Positions 46,260 to 58,326 of a DNA stretch of 64,000 nucleotides are shown here, in pieces. The stretch lies in NCBI RefSeq assembly GCF_000264995.1, contig NW_006767436.1:347414-411413 (forward strand). The letters run 5' to 3'. The translations under genes and the position numbers were made by a program. The DNA comes from Punctularia strigosozonata HHB-11173 SS5. Lineage: Eukaryota > Basidiomycota > Agaricomycetes > Corticiales > Punctulariaceae. Every line of letters starts with the position of its first letter. Within the stretch, counting starts at the first letter, position 1. Below the pieces are notes generated by a model, which saw only the letters and a list, made by a program, of their open reading frames with translations, did no database searches and was not told where the DNA came from.

Positions 46260-47298
46260 ATGTCCAAGAGCAAGATCGACGTCCACCACCACGTCTACCC
46301 CCCTGTCTTCGCCGAAGGTCTGTCGCACTTCATCGTGGCCAGCACTCGACGTCCTTGCTGATACGGAGCGCGCAGCGTTGACCAAGGCGGGCGGCGACCC
46401 GTCCGGCTGGTACATCCCTCCCTGGACGGTCGAGATCGACCGACAGATCAACGACGCCGTCAACATCGGCACCCCCATCCTCTCCGTGACCGCGCCAGGC
46501 CCCGCGATCGTCAAGGATGCCAAGGGCGCCGCCTCGCTCGCGCGCGCATGCAACGAATACGTCGCCGGCGTGCGCGACGCCTCCCCCGCCGGTCGCTACG
46601 GCTTCTTCGCCTCCCTCCCCTCGCTCTTCGACACCGCGGCCTGCCTGACCGAGCTCGCCTACGCGCTCGACGTCCTCCACGCCGATGGCGTCACCCTCTT
46701 CACGCGCTACGGCCCCGCCAACGCCTACCTCGGCCACGAGGCCTTCGCCCCCGTCTGGGAAGAGCTCAACCGGCGCAAGGCCGTCGTCTTCGTCCATCCC
46801 ACGCACGCCGTCGACCCGCGCCCCGCGAACAAAAACATGCCCTTGCCTCTCGTCGACTACCCGCACGAGACCGGGCGCACCGCCGTCGACATGATCCTCA
46901 GCGGCGCCACGCGCCGCTACGCCGACTGCAAGATCATCCTCTCGCACGCCGGGGGCACCCTGCCCTGGCTCATCCACCGCGTCGTCGGCCTGGCCCCGTT
47001 CACCCCCACCGCGCTCACCGATCTGTCCCAGGACGAGGTCATCGAAGAGGCGCGCAGGTTCTACTTCGACACCGCGCTGTCCGGGAACGACTTCGTCCTC
47101 GGCGCGATCCTCAAGTTCGCCAAACCGGGACACGTGTTGTTCGGGAGCGATTTCCCGAACGCGCCCGAGGGGAGTATCCGGTACAATACCTCCGGGTTGG
47201 ACAGGTTCGTCGCCGAGAACGGAGGCGCCAGCGCGAGCGTCTACAACGAGGCCGCGCTCGCGCTCTTCCCCCGGCTGAAGGAGTTTTACGCTCAGTAA
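46260..47298 (+). CDS. Amidohydrolase-2 family decarboxylase (ACMSD/6-MSA decarboxylase-like)
   Basis: Two exons, 46260-46317 and 46376-47298, about 326 residues; the 58-nt intron is phase 1. Members are metal-dependent TIM barrels that decarboxylate aromatic or related acids. Metal ligands are visible: the HxH in MSKSKIDVHHHVYPP, His in VFVHPTH, His in KIILSHAGGTLPWL, and Asp in HVLFGSDFPNAP. The segment GFFASLPSLFDTAACLTELA and DGVTLFTRYGPANAYLGHEA follow the order of fungal 6-methylsalicylate decarboxylase-like proteins. No polyketide synthase lies nearby, so a catabolic role is as likely as secondary metabolism. The exact substrate cannot be told from sequence. It converges with membrane-protein paralogue B, 204 bases away. 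Confidence 0.88.
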
Positions 47299-47502
47299 TT
47301 TGAAAAGACGTCGCAGACCAAGTCGGACGCGGTGTTGTAGCGTACTGCAATCGTTACCGTCAAACAAAGCACATGCTGCTACTGGTACAGTTCGAATCCG
47401 CGTGTCTCGATGGGCGCGGAGCCAAGTATGACCGAGGGCCGATGCCTGAGCTACCGATCTGCGATGCTGGACGTGCATGTGTCTTGGGAGCAGCAAGTGC
47501 AT

Positions 47503-50500
47503 TCAGTTGGGACCGTGACGCGCCACTTCGCTGGTCGCCTCTCCGTTCCCCAACTTCTCGACCCCGCTCTGACTCACCGCATCCTTTCCCCACAGCGCCT
47601 TCATCCTCCGCCAACTCGGGAAGTGACAGTTGCGCTCCTTCTTCTTCTTCCGGGGTGTGATGTTGATTCCGCCCTGAGTGCTATGCGGAAGAAAACGCGC
47701 CAGGAGGCCCATACATACAAGCGTGCCGAGGAACGGGCCCATGATCCGCCAGTCGACCCTCGCGTTCGCGTATGGCTGGTCCCTGTACGAAGTGGCCCGC
47801 AGCGGCGCGGATCCGGCGAGGTAGGGCAGGAGATTGACCGAGTCCGCTAGCGCGCGCACGGAGGCGACACGGTCGGGATCGAGCTCGGTGTAGCCTTCGG
47901 GACCGTATCCATTAGTGAAGGAAACGACCTGATCGACAGGATCGTGAGGACAGCCTCAAAAGGCGCAGGTGATCAAGAAATCACATACAGTGGGTGACGG
48001 CACGTAAAACGCGTCCTTCCCGTTGTCCTGCGCGTCTCTGGTGAGTCTCACTCTGCTGAATGAGAAGCACACGCGGACCATACCTTGTCAAACTGGTTCA
48101 CGGAATTGTCATGTGCGGCGTCGTAAGCAGGCCCCTTGTTGGTCGAGTTCAGTGCCCGGACGATACCATCCTTCGCCTGTGACGTATCGACGGCGCTTTG
48201 CTTCCTCACGATGCGCAGCGAGCTGGGCGGGCTAACAGTGCTGTTATATGCTTCCACCACCCAAGGCTCGATGAGCCGCAGGCACACCGCCGCGTCGTAG
48301 CCTGCATGCACGAACATCAGCAAACGGTCACGACGGTGTCGAGTATACGCACCTATACGTGTGGATGCGCCGTTGGCGTCCGACACTGGGTCGCTGTAGA
48401 CGGCGAAGCGGCTGGAGGGGACGTAGCTGTCGTTGAGACTAAGCAAGCATCTGTTAGCAATGCCCACGATGAACGATGAAAGAGGATGAGAAACCGCACC
48501 GAATCAGCGTCGTCTCGATTGACTGCCAGCCTCTGCCGTCGTCACCGTAGTTGCGTGTCACAGGAAAACTCCACAGCGAGTGTCCGTCTCCGTTATTCCA
48601 GAACTTCCCTGTCGTAGGCATCAGTCACGTCTCACCGCGATCATTGCGAACCCGACATGCACATACCACCGTAGAGGATATCGCTAGCGTTCAAGCCCGA
48701 GGGAACGCTATCGTTCGCGCTCAAAATTGAACTGTCGAACACGGCATCTTGCATTTGAGAGGGCATCGACATATTGAAAGAGCTGTACAGCGACGCGATG
48801 AGCTCCCGAGTCATAAACACATAGGAAAAGCCGTCGGCGGAAACAGGAACTCTGGCAGGAACAGTAATGTGTCAGTGTCATCTGCAATAGTGGGTAGGAC
48901 CAGAGCACACAGAGTATCTACGGGCCGGGTTAACATCTGGCAGTGCATTCTAATTCCCCATCGAGAAAACCTATGTGCAATCCAAGCGTCAGCAAATATG
49001 TGTCCTATCATATGGAAGATGCTCGAGGCCAAACTAACTGAAGAAGGTTACCGAAGCCAGTGACGGTTGGATTCAACGCGTGCGCGAGGCTGATATCTGG
49101 CCTGTCGTCAGAGTCGATGTTGAATGTACCCAATCCCTTGCCGCCCGGAAGCAGCTGATCGAACTCGATCTCGGCGAAGTACACGGTATCTTCGCCGAAC
49201 TCCTCGGCTAAATCGCCGTCGAGTCGGAATGAGACGTTCCTAGACTGCCCCGCTCGAAAGGCGGCGGGCGAAAAGGTCCATGTGCGTACAAAATCCTGTA
49301 GTCGAGATCAGATCGCTTTCATAACGCGAAGTATGATCACACTTCAAAGGCGGGGAGCGAGGCGCTCGCTCTCTCGACGTCAGCTGCACTGAGGTCTCCG
49401 ACGATTGTGACGGACTTGTGCGATTTCCATTGATGCTGGTATGCACGTCAACAGATTTGGCCAGGGCAAGGTTCCACAAGATTGTACCTTCACGATCGTG
49501 TCAATGATCACACCCCGATCGAGGGCAAAACTGACGGCCTCGCTAATCGAGAGTAGTAGAAGGAAGAAAAGCAAACTTCCGATTCCAGGACCACTGGGAA
49601 ACTTCAATTAGCAGCGCACTTTTCCTCAGGATATTTTCCGCGTACCTGAGATAGTCCACTTGCTCGAAGTCCTTGCTGTGTTTGCGACGTCTACAAATCA
49701 GACTGATAGCGGTCAGGAAGCTCTTAGAACCAAGTAGCAGGTCCAGAATTTTGGAGGTCGTCATCCTATGCTGTTCCAATTGAGTGTTCTGTAGGATGAA
49801 TCGACACACTGCAGACAAGCATGAGATATATCAGCGCCTTCGGAATAAGATAATACTCACACGCCTCCTCGAGCCAAGGATCAGCGAGTGCCGTCAGCGA
49901 CAAGCCGACCAAAAACGCGAATACGTGCCCCGGAATAGCGATGAAGAGGCGAGCTCTCGTAAGGGGTAACTCGTGGACCAACTCAACCCCGCGTTTATAG
50001 AATGCAACCATGGAAGCAACGAGAATAATGTGCAGAACCCATGTGGGGCAGGAAACAGGAAAGCTGGGGAATGCCTTCTCCATGATTTCGGTCAATCCAC
50101 TTGAACAACCAGACTCTGGAGCACGCGGAGCGGTGGGAGAGGATATCCCATGGAAAACCCGCCTTACAGAGCGCAATTCGAACGGCGAGCCAGATGCGTG
50201 GCGACTCCCACTTGTTAGCAGGGGCTCCTGAGAGGTCCGGGTGGAATGCGAATGAGTGCTGCTGCCATGGTGCCTTAGGACTTGAGGTCTCTCGAACGCC
50301 TCGAGTTCTGGAGGAAGATGCGGGCGGAACTGATCTACAGCTACAGGAGTGGAAGCATCCGCGTTCCTACGCCTGGATCCTTGAGGCGCGTTGGAACAAG
50401 CCGCAGGAGGATTGGGTGACATAGCGCTTGCTGGATCGCCCTGCACGATGTTCGTCGGTGCAAAACCCGGCCTTGTCGTAGTGGAGCTGACATGCGGACC

Positions 50501-50527
50501 GGTTTTAGACCGCTCGCGACGTCCCAT
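47503..50527 (-). CDS. Four-helix membrane protein with a large glycosylated loop, paralogue B
   Basis: Reads downward from the ATG at 50527. Clear exons include 50527-49861, 49808-49646, 49593-49488, 49435-49343 and a fifth from 49295; the last exon reads through the C-terminal helix to a stop at 47503. Intron positions and phases match paralogue A wherever I compared them. Shared segments include the helix SGPGIGSLLFFLLLLSISEA, RNVSFRLDGDLAEEFGEDTV, FSRWGIRMHCQ, PSGLNASDILYGG, AGYDAAVCLRLIEPWVVEAY, and ARVDWRIMGPFLGTLVCMGL. It differs in its N-terminal ~190 residues and in a longer C-terminal tail of about 60 residues. N-x-S/T sites again cluster in the loop between helices three and four. 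Function unknown; likely a plasma-membrane or secretory-pathway protein. Confidence 0.78.
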
Positions 50528-51031
50528 GCGTCCTGAGCCTTCAAGAGCGGTTCGTCAGAGAGCAACGCCGGTCATATTGAGATATTACCTGAGATGATGG
50601 TTGGCGCGCCGGACGGCCAAGGGGGCAAAAGACACTGGGCGCGACGGCGTCGCACCTTATATCGTAGGGGTTCATCATAGCTTTGACAGGGATGCATGGT
50701 ACATGTTAGAATCGCCGATCGGCGTCACAAAGGGAAGACATTCTGGTATCGGGGCCGCTTCCGACTCGAAGGCATGGATGTGAAACATGGTCATATTTGG
50801 GTAACGTTATAGATCGGGGTGTAGCGTCGCCCCAGGCGCCAAAGCGGATTGGCTCGAGGAAGGGGGCCTTCATGCATCACGTGCAACACGACCTGTGAGT
50901 TCCAGGCACCGGCCGTGGTTCCCCTTTGTCCTGCAACGACACGAGGCGAGACAAAGAGATAAAGCATAGATATCAACAGCACAACGTCGAAAACAGTCGC
51001 ACATACGATATCCTAGTACCCCGACCATTCA
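50528..51031. other. Intergenic
   Basis: Between the start of paralogue B (-) and the end of KRR1 (-). No gene recognised. Confidence 0.4.
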
Positions 51032-52629
<1,598 letters not shown>

Positions 52630-52887
52630 ATTCCTTCTTTAATATGTGACAAGCTTATATATGGAGCAGACGGGATTATGCAGTCCCAAGGAACTGCAGG
52701 ATGAGCGAGACCGGGCAAGCAGCTGCAAAAGCTGGAGAAAAGGATGTGACCGTGAGAACTCCATAGTCAACGCCGGCCTTTGACGTCTTTCGCTACTATT
52801 CAACACCTTTGTGACCGCCCGCCCACCTCTTCGTTCCCTCTTTCACTTCTGAATCACGACGAACGCGCTTATCCTACGCGTCGCAAA

Positions 52888-54153
52888 ATGGACAACTTTG
52901 TTGATGACTTGACGCCGATGGATGAAGTGCCGCTTTCCTACGACGACACGACGACATACGAGGACCAGGTTACGAACGCGAACTCGAGCCTCGCCAACCG
53001 GATTTCGAAGTCTCGACTCTATTTACTCGAGGAATCTACGCTGCCTAGGGCGGCCAAGGTGCGCTGGCAGAATGTACGTGAACACCCCGATGAAGGAGCC
53101 TGACGTGAGAGTACGTCGGTCGGTAAGCGCAAGCGCGGGGGTGACGAAGAGGGGGAGGAGGAGGTCGCCGAGATCGAGGTCGACGGTGATGATGATGAAG
53201 GTATATCACATTGCTGATAAAGTTTGGCCACATTGGACTAACGTGGCCCCATGTCAGATTCGGTGTATAGGAACAACGCTTTATTACTGCAAGGCACTCC
53301 AATCGGTTCACTGCCTACGTCCCGCCTTTTCGCGTACGCGACTCATTTCGACGCAAAGCCTATGGGTCTGGAGTGGGTGGACGACACGACATGCGTGTTA
53401 GTGTTCGCCTCCAAGGCTGCTGCGCGAACCGCCCACCGCCATCTGCAGAAGTCCGCAGCAGAGGAAGATGACGACGACGGGTTCGTCACCGCGAAACCGG
53501 TTCCCGTTACCTTCTGGCCACCGGAGGAGGTCATCAACAGGACTTTGGGCAAGGGCGAGGGTCTCAAGGGAGTCATTCGTATGCGATGGGCACGGAAGGA
53601 CGACGTGAAGAAGAAGGGGGCAAAGAAGACGAGCCAGTTCTACCGGAAGCATGGAGAGAAGGCGGGGAAGGAGGTGTGGAACCCGATAACGGGACGGGTG
53701 GAGGCACCTCCGGGAGACGACAATTACTCCCAGAAGCGGCGGAGGAGAAGCTCGCCTTTGCCCGGCACCGCGGAACTTGACGATGACATGGACCGTTTCT
53801 TGGCGGAAGGATCACCACCCCCGGATGAGGAGATCATAGAGGATGAATCGCGACCGTCGGGGAAGATGCATGCAGACCGTCTCGCCAGCAATGGAAAAAC
53901 GTTGCTCGAACGCACGTCGATGATGCGGGCACATTCGCCTTCCCTCACATCGCGCTCCGTGGCGCCGTTACCTCGACGTGCCAGGCGCAGAGATGCGGAT
54001 ATGGATCCGGGTTCACTTGAGGGTCGGAGAGGGGGCGAAGGCAGGCGATCCCGTGGAGGAAGGGAACGAGGACAACGCACAGCACCCAGGCCGAAGAAGA
54101 GCCAACAGGAACTGGACGATGAATTAGAAGCATTCTTGAACGAACGTGATTGA
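52888..54153 (+). CDS. NCBP3-like nuclear cap-binding subunit
   Basis: Exons 52888-53058, 53110-53200 and 53258-54153 give about 385 residues. NCBP3 is an alternative cap-binding subunit that also joins the CBC-ARS2 complex on capped nuclear RNA. The RRM-like core matches the family: YRNNALLLQGTPIGSLPTSR, then HFDAKPMGLEWVDDTTCVLV with the WVDD motif in the second core strand, then ARTAHRHLQ. Further on are RMRWARKDDVKKKGAKKTSQ and FYRKHG, the family's second block. The C-terminus, basic then KKSQQELDDELEAFLNERD, resembles the export-adaptor (FoP-like) tail. The first intron is uncertain: donor 53059 gives 51 nt, while donor 53074 would give only 36 nt. ARS2 is encoded about 43 kb away. Confidence 0.78.
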
Positions 54154-54688
54154 AATCCGCCTCATAGAATTCTACATGTCTGTACTGCATCAAGAGATAA
54201 CCCCAGCTCAGTTATTTGAACTGTTTTGCCATCGATGTCCAATATATTGTCAAAGTAGACAGCGCCTCAGAGTTGCAGCCGTCCACTGAGGCCAAGTGGG
54301 GCCCGCCACGAGTATTGACCCGAGCTACCGGGATCGTGCGCCAAGTACGGGAGATCCTGCTCAGCATTGCCGGTTTTTCAACATCATGTCATGGCAGCGC
54401 AGACAAGCTCAGGAGTGCGGGCTTTGCTACGCTACATGCGGCACAAATGGGACATGAACAGATCATTGAATACACCGTCACATATGCATTGTGGTACTTA
54501 CGCCGAGCCTAGGACGGTCCACGAATTATGCAGCACGCACAGCGACCTGAAGCACTCGCTACATAGTGTGCTAATCATGCGGACGAGCAACCAAGCAGAT
54601 ACATCGCAGCGCGAATTGACGTATCCCTCGAATAAGTCTAAGATCAGACCAAAAATATCTAATCACCATAGCCCTCCAGATCGACGAC
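54154..54688. other. Convergent intergenic region
   Basis: Between the ends of the NCBP3-like gene (+) and EAF (-); no gene recognised. Confidence 0.4.
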
Positions 54689-56293
54689 CTAATCTTCGTC
54701 GCTGTCGTCATCCGAATCCGTCGTGTCGCCCTCATACGCGCCCTCGCCGCCCAACAGCTCGCTCATCGTGAGAGGCCGGCCACCTGCGCCTGGCGGAGCA
54801 GCGTCGTCATCGTCACCGTTCACTGCTGCAAGGAACTCGTCATCCGAGTCACCCTCCGCGTCCGCAGCGCCGAGGTCCGCCATCTCGGCCTCGAGCGCGC
54901 CCGCGTCGATCTCCTCGTCCTCGCCCTCGCCATCGTCTTCGCCGCCGTCGAGCGCCAGGGTGAGCTGCGCCTCGAGATCGTCTTCAGGCTCGTGCCCGTT
55001 GAGAGTTAGGGCGGACGTGGATGGCTGCGTGTCCGCCCCGACGACCGCTTCCCAGTCATCATCATCTGAATCATCATCCGCGCCTGCAGGAGGCAGACCC
55101 AGAGACGAGGGCAACACCGTGGAATTGGATGCGCTGGGAAATGAGAGCGATAGCGGATTTGGTGCCGGTGCCGGTGCCCGCGGCGGCGGCGAGGCCGGCG
55201 GGGACGGCCTTTTCCGTTTCCGCGACGGTGATGCCGGTGCCGGTCGCGAAGGCTTGCCAAAGTCGATCACCTCCGCCTCAACGCCTGCGTCTGCGGAAGA
55301 GGTGGGAGGGGGAGGGTCCAAATCCAGCTCAAGGTCAAGGTCAATGCTGTCCGCCTGCTTGAGCTTGCTCGATGACGCAGCCGCGTTGGCAGTGGCCAAC
55401 GGTTTGGGCGTGCGTGAGGGGGTGCCACTCGGGGAGGGAGTGGCGGCCGTGACGGTAGGAACGGCAGGACGAGCGGGCGGAGAAATGGGTTTTCGGGCGG
55501 GGGCCGCTCGTTTTGATGAGGCTGTTGCTGCTGCGAGTATTTCGTCACCGGAGCTTTCTTCCTCTTCTCGACGGATGACCGGCGTCGGGGCTTCATTGGG
55601 CGAGTCTTTGGTTTCAGGCGTCGACAATGAGGCTCCCATAGCTACAGTTCGTGGTAAGAAGAGATATTCCAGACGTATGTCCGAGATTGCACATACGCGA
55701 TCGATTGGCTCGTATAGTTGATTCGTGCGCCCGTACGTGGGTGTTCAGCACGAAATGGGTTTCTATCTTCTCCAGGGTATATTCCTAGCAGCAGGACTGA
55801 GTTTGATCTATCCGCAGGAGCATCGCAAAATGTGCTCACCTGTGTGGCTTCATCATAGATGAGGACGAAGTCCATGTCCCTTGGCTTCGCCGGCTCTTGG
55901 CCCGAATATATCAAGACATCACCTGGCTGTCCTCAAATGAAGTCAGTAATGCATAATCCACAGTGAGGATTGAAAATTGCCTGCGCTGTGCTCGGACGTT
56001 CGACGGTGACGGCCGTCTCTCCCGTCTCCTGGTTCTTCTTCACCTCTATGGTCCCAGGCTTTGTCGGATCGATGGATTCGGGTTTGAAGCCCCCTGATTC
56101 GCAGTAGTACTTTAGGTCCAGGACAGAAGAGGTCTTGAGGACGTGTCTCACATTTAAAGGAGTAAAACTCGCGGTCTGGGATGTTGCCCTTCTTCGTGGG
56201 CGGGGCGATACCCTTTCGTGCCTTGAGCGCTCTGCGCACAGAGCTGCCGATGTTAACGGAGTGCTTTCCGGTGGCGGGAACCCAGTCAGCCAT
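54689..56293 (-). CDS. EAF, ELL-associated transcription elongation factor
   Basis: Five exons read downward: 56293-56152, 56093-55981, 55926-55840, 55784-55697, 55641-54689; about 460 residues. EAF proteins partner ELL to stimulate RNA polymerase II elongation. The conserved N-terminal domain is spread over four short exons: PDREFYSFK-WGFKPESIDP, TIEVKKNQETGETAVTVER, PGDVLIYSGQEPAKPRDMDF, VLIYDEATQ-EYTLEKIETH. The rest is disordered, with Ser/Pro-rich and very acidic tracts (DDDSDDDDWEAVV) ending TTDSDDDSDED, as in animal EAFs whose acidic C-terminus activates transcription. The second intron (55980-55927) begins with GC in the context CAG|GCAATT. The first intron uses the AG in GAATCAG; an earlier AG would break the frame. 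Confidence 0.85.
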
Positions 56294-56556
56294 GGTGGTC
56301 GAATGTGAAGCAACCTCACAGAAGATGGAGTAAAGGTATAAGAGCGGGTGAAGGGCCAAGGCGCTAGGGCGGCAGTAGGGCGGCAGCGACCGACTGCACA
56401 ACCCGGTAGGCCCGGACAATAATAGAATTGCACAGCCACTCACGATCGAAGAGCCGTTCCCAGGTCCGTCACGTGGGGCGAGTAACTTTGGGATGGCCAT
56501 TCCCCGTCGTACGATGCCCTACCGACGAGCGCAGGCTGCGCTGCTGAACGTCCACC
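56294..56556. promoter_or_regulatory. Divergent promoter between EAF and ERG27
   Basis: Only 263 bases separate the two start codons. A CACGTG palindrome inside tcacgtggggcg is at about 56470-56475. Its complement, CCCCACGTGA, partly resembles sterol-regulatory or E-box sites bound by bHLH factors such as SREBP, which control ergosterol genes in some basidiomycetes. The factor is inferred, not shown. Confidence 0.4.
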
Positions 56557-58096
56557 ATGACATACCCAAGACTTGTAGTGGTAGTGACTGGAGCTAACAG
56601 GTGTGGAATGTGGTATCCTTACCTGCAACGTACTTGTGCTAAGCCGCATCAGCGGGGTAGGCTTCGGGACTTGCCAACGTCTTCTCTTCGAGCTCTCACA
56701 GAAGAGCCCACCCGACGCCAAACCTCAAGTCGACCTAGTTACCTCGCAAGAACACGAAAATGACGCGCCAGTGCTTCCATGCGAAGCGCTCACGTTGATA
56801 TTGGCCTGCAGAAGCGTCAAGCGCGCCGAAGCCGCACGGGAACAACTGTACAAGCTACTCGATACCGAGTTGACGCGTCGAAAGCAGCGAGGGTCGTACG
56901 ACGATCACGCAGACCGATTCCGCACAAACTTGCGGATAGAGATCCATTATGTCGACATGGCCTCTATTCAGAGCATCCTGCACTTCGGCGAAGAAGTTGG
57001 CCACAAGTCGGTTCTGCAGTCGCGTCCTCGAGCTATCCTTAATGAACACGGCCCCCTTTCAGGTACTCTTATGTCTCGCACCTCATATGCAACGCTGGCA
57101 TTGCAAGCTACAAAGGAATGGATCCCGTGAAAGCCTGCCTTCAGATCACCCGCTCCCCCATGATGGCCGTCACTTCACCCGAGTACAACTACCAGCATGC
57201 GGGTGAGATGAGCCCGGACGGTTTGGGCTGGGTCTGGCAATGCAACGTGTTTGGCCACTATGTTCTCGTACGTTTTGGTGCAATCTGAATCGTTCTCCTT
57301 GCTGACCTTCAGCCGCGTCCGGCACAGTATCGAACCTTGCAACCCCTTCTCTCTCGGATCCCCAAGAAAGATGTAGGACCAGCTCGTGTGTTGTGGACGA
57401 CATCAATTGAAGCTTCCCCGTACCACTATGCGGAGTACCCGGGCGACTGGCAACTTCTCCGGACCAGCTATTCTTACGAATGCTCCAAATACCAGATTGA
57501 CTTGATCGCCTCTGTGCTGGATAGGCGGTCACGGGAAGATAGCGCAAACGGGGACAGCGTGCCGCGAATACGGCATGTGCTCGTACAACCCGGCGTGGTC
57601 TCGACCAACTTCGCTAACGCACTGATTGGCGCATTCCTCGATATGTTGAAGGTGGTTGCCTTTTACATCGTGAGTTCGTTTCCTCTATTGTTATGTAGGC
57701 GTGCCTCAAACGCATCTACAGGCTCGTGCGCTCGGATCCCCGCACCACACAATCACAGCTTACAAGTCCGCTGTTGCTGGAGTACACATGTGTCTCGTAC
57801 CGTTGTCTGTCATTCCCCTCTACATATCCGCCTTTTCCTCCTCCTCTCCTTCGGAAACGACGGAAAAACCGTTCTCGCCTTCCGTGCTGCGGCCTGCGAA
57901 GAACGACGTCACCAAAAATCCACTGCTGCCTGTGCGCTTCGGCTCGGAAACGGACCGGTGGGGCCACGAGCACGTTGGGCTCACCGTTGTTCAGCAATAC
58001 GAGAAGCATAGAACGCATAGCAGCGAGTTAGTGGACAAATGCGAAGCGCTATACCAGTCTTTCCTCAAGACCGGTACGAAGGGTACGGAAGCTTGA
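56557..58096 (+). CDS. ERG27: ERG27, 3-keto sterol reductase
   Basis: Five exons: 56557-56600, 56653-57006, 57063-57267, 57328-57669, 57722-58096; about 439 residues. ERG27 is an SDR enzyme on ER and lipid droplets that reduces the C3 ketone during C4 demethylation of ergosterol precursors. The cofactor loop is VVVTGANSGVGFGTCQRL, split by intron 1. LILACRSVKRAEAAR, YVDMASIQS, HLICNAGIASYKGMDP, VWQCNVFGHYVL and the catalytic YSYECSKYQIDL (Y-x-x-x-S-K variant of YxxxK) follow in family order. The C-terminal part has GSPHHTITAYKSAVAGVHMC and the conserved ending TVVQQYEKH. An earlier AG at 57312 would add five residues; the chosen acceptor gives the usual GHYVLYRTLQPLL. Confidence 0.93.
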
Positions 58097-58326
58097 TCGT
58101 TATACCCTGAGCTTACGTTTCGTACACCGATTATTTTCATCGCACCTTATGGAAGAGGCGCTGAGCCTGGTCTACGTAATGGACAGCAATATTACGGAAA
58201 AGCACAGTATATACAGATCAATACAACGAGGTAAAATGCTAGCAGAGCCAGTTAAGCCAATGAACCATTGTTTTGGCGATCAACATAAACCCGGCTAACT
58301 GAGAGAAAGCACAAAACACAGCGGGG

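Noticed and set aside
53059-53109. NCBP3-like gene with a donor at 53074
   Set aside because: That intron would be only 36 nt; the donor at 53059 gives 51 nt in the same phase.
56094-56151. EAF first intron ending at CCTAAAG
   Set aside because: It would be 42 nt and leave the frame out by one. The next AG (GAATCAG) gives 58 nt, closes the frame and restores WGFKPESID.
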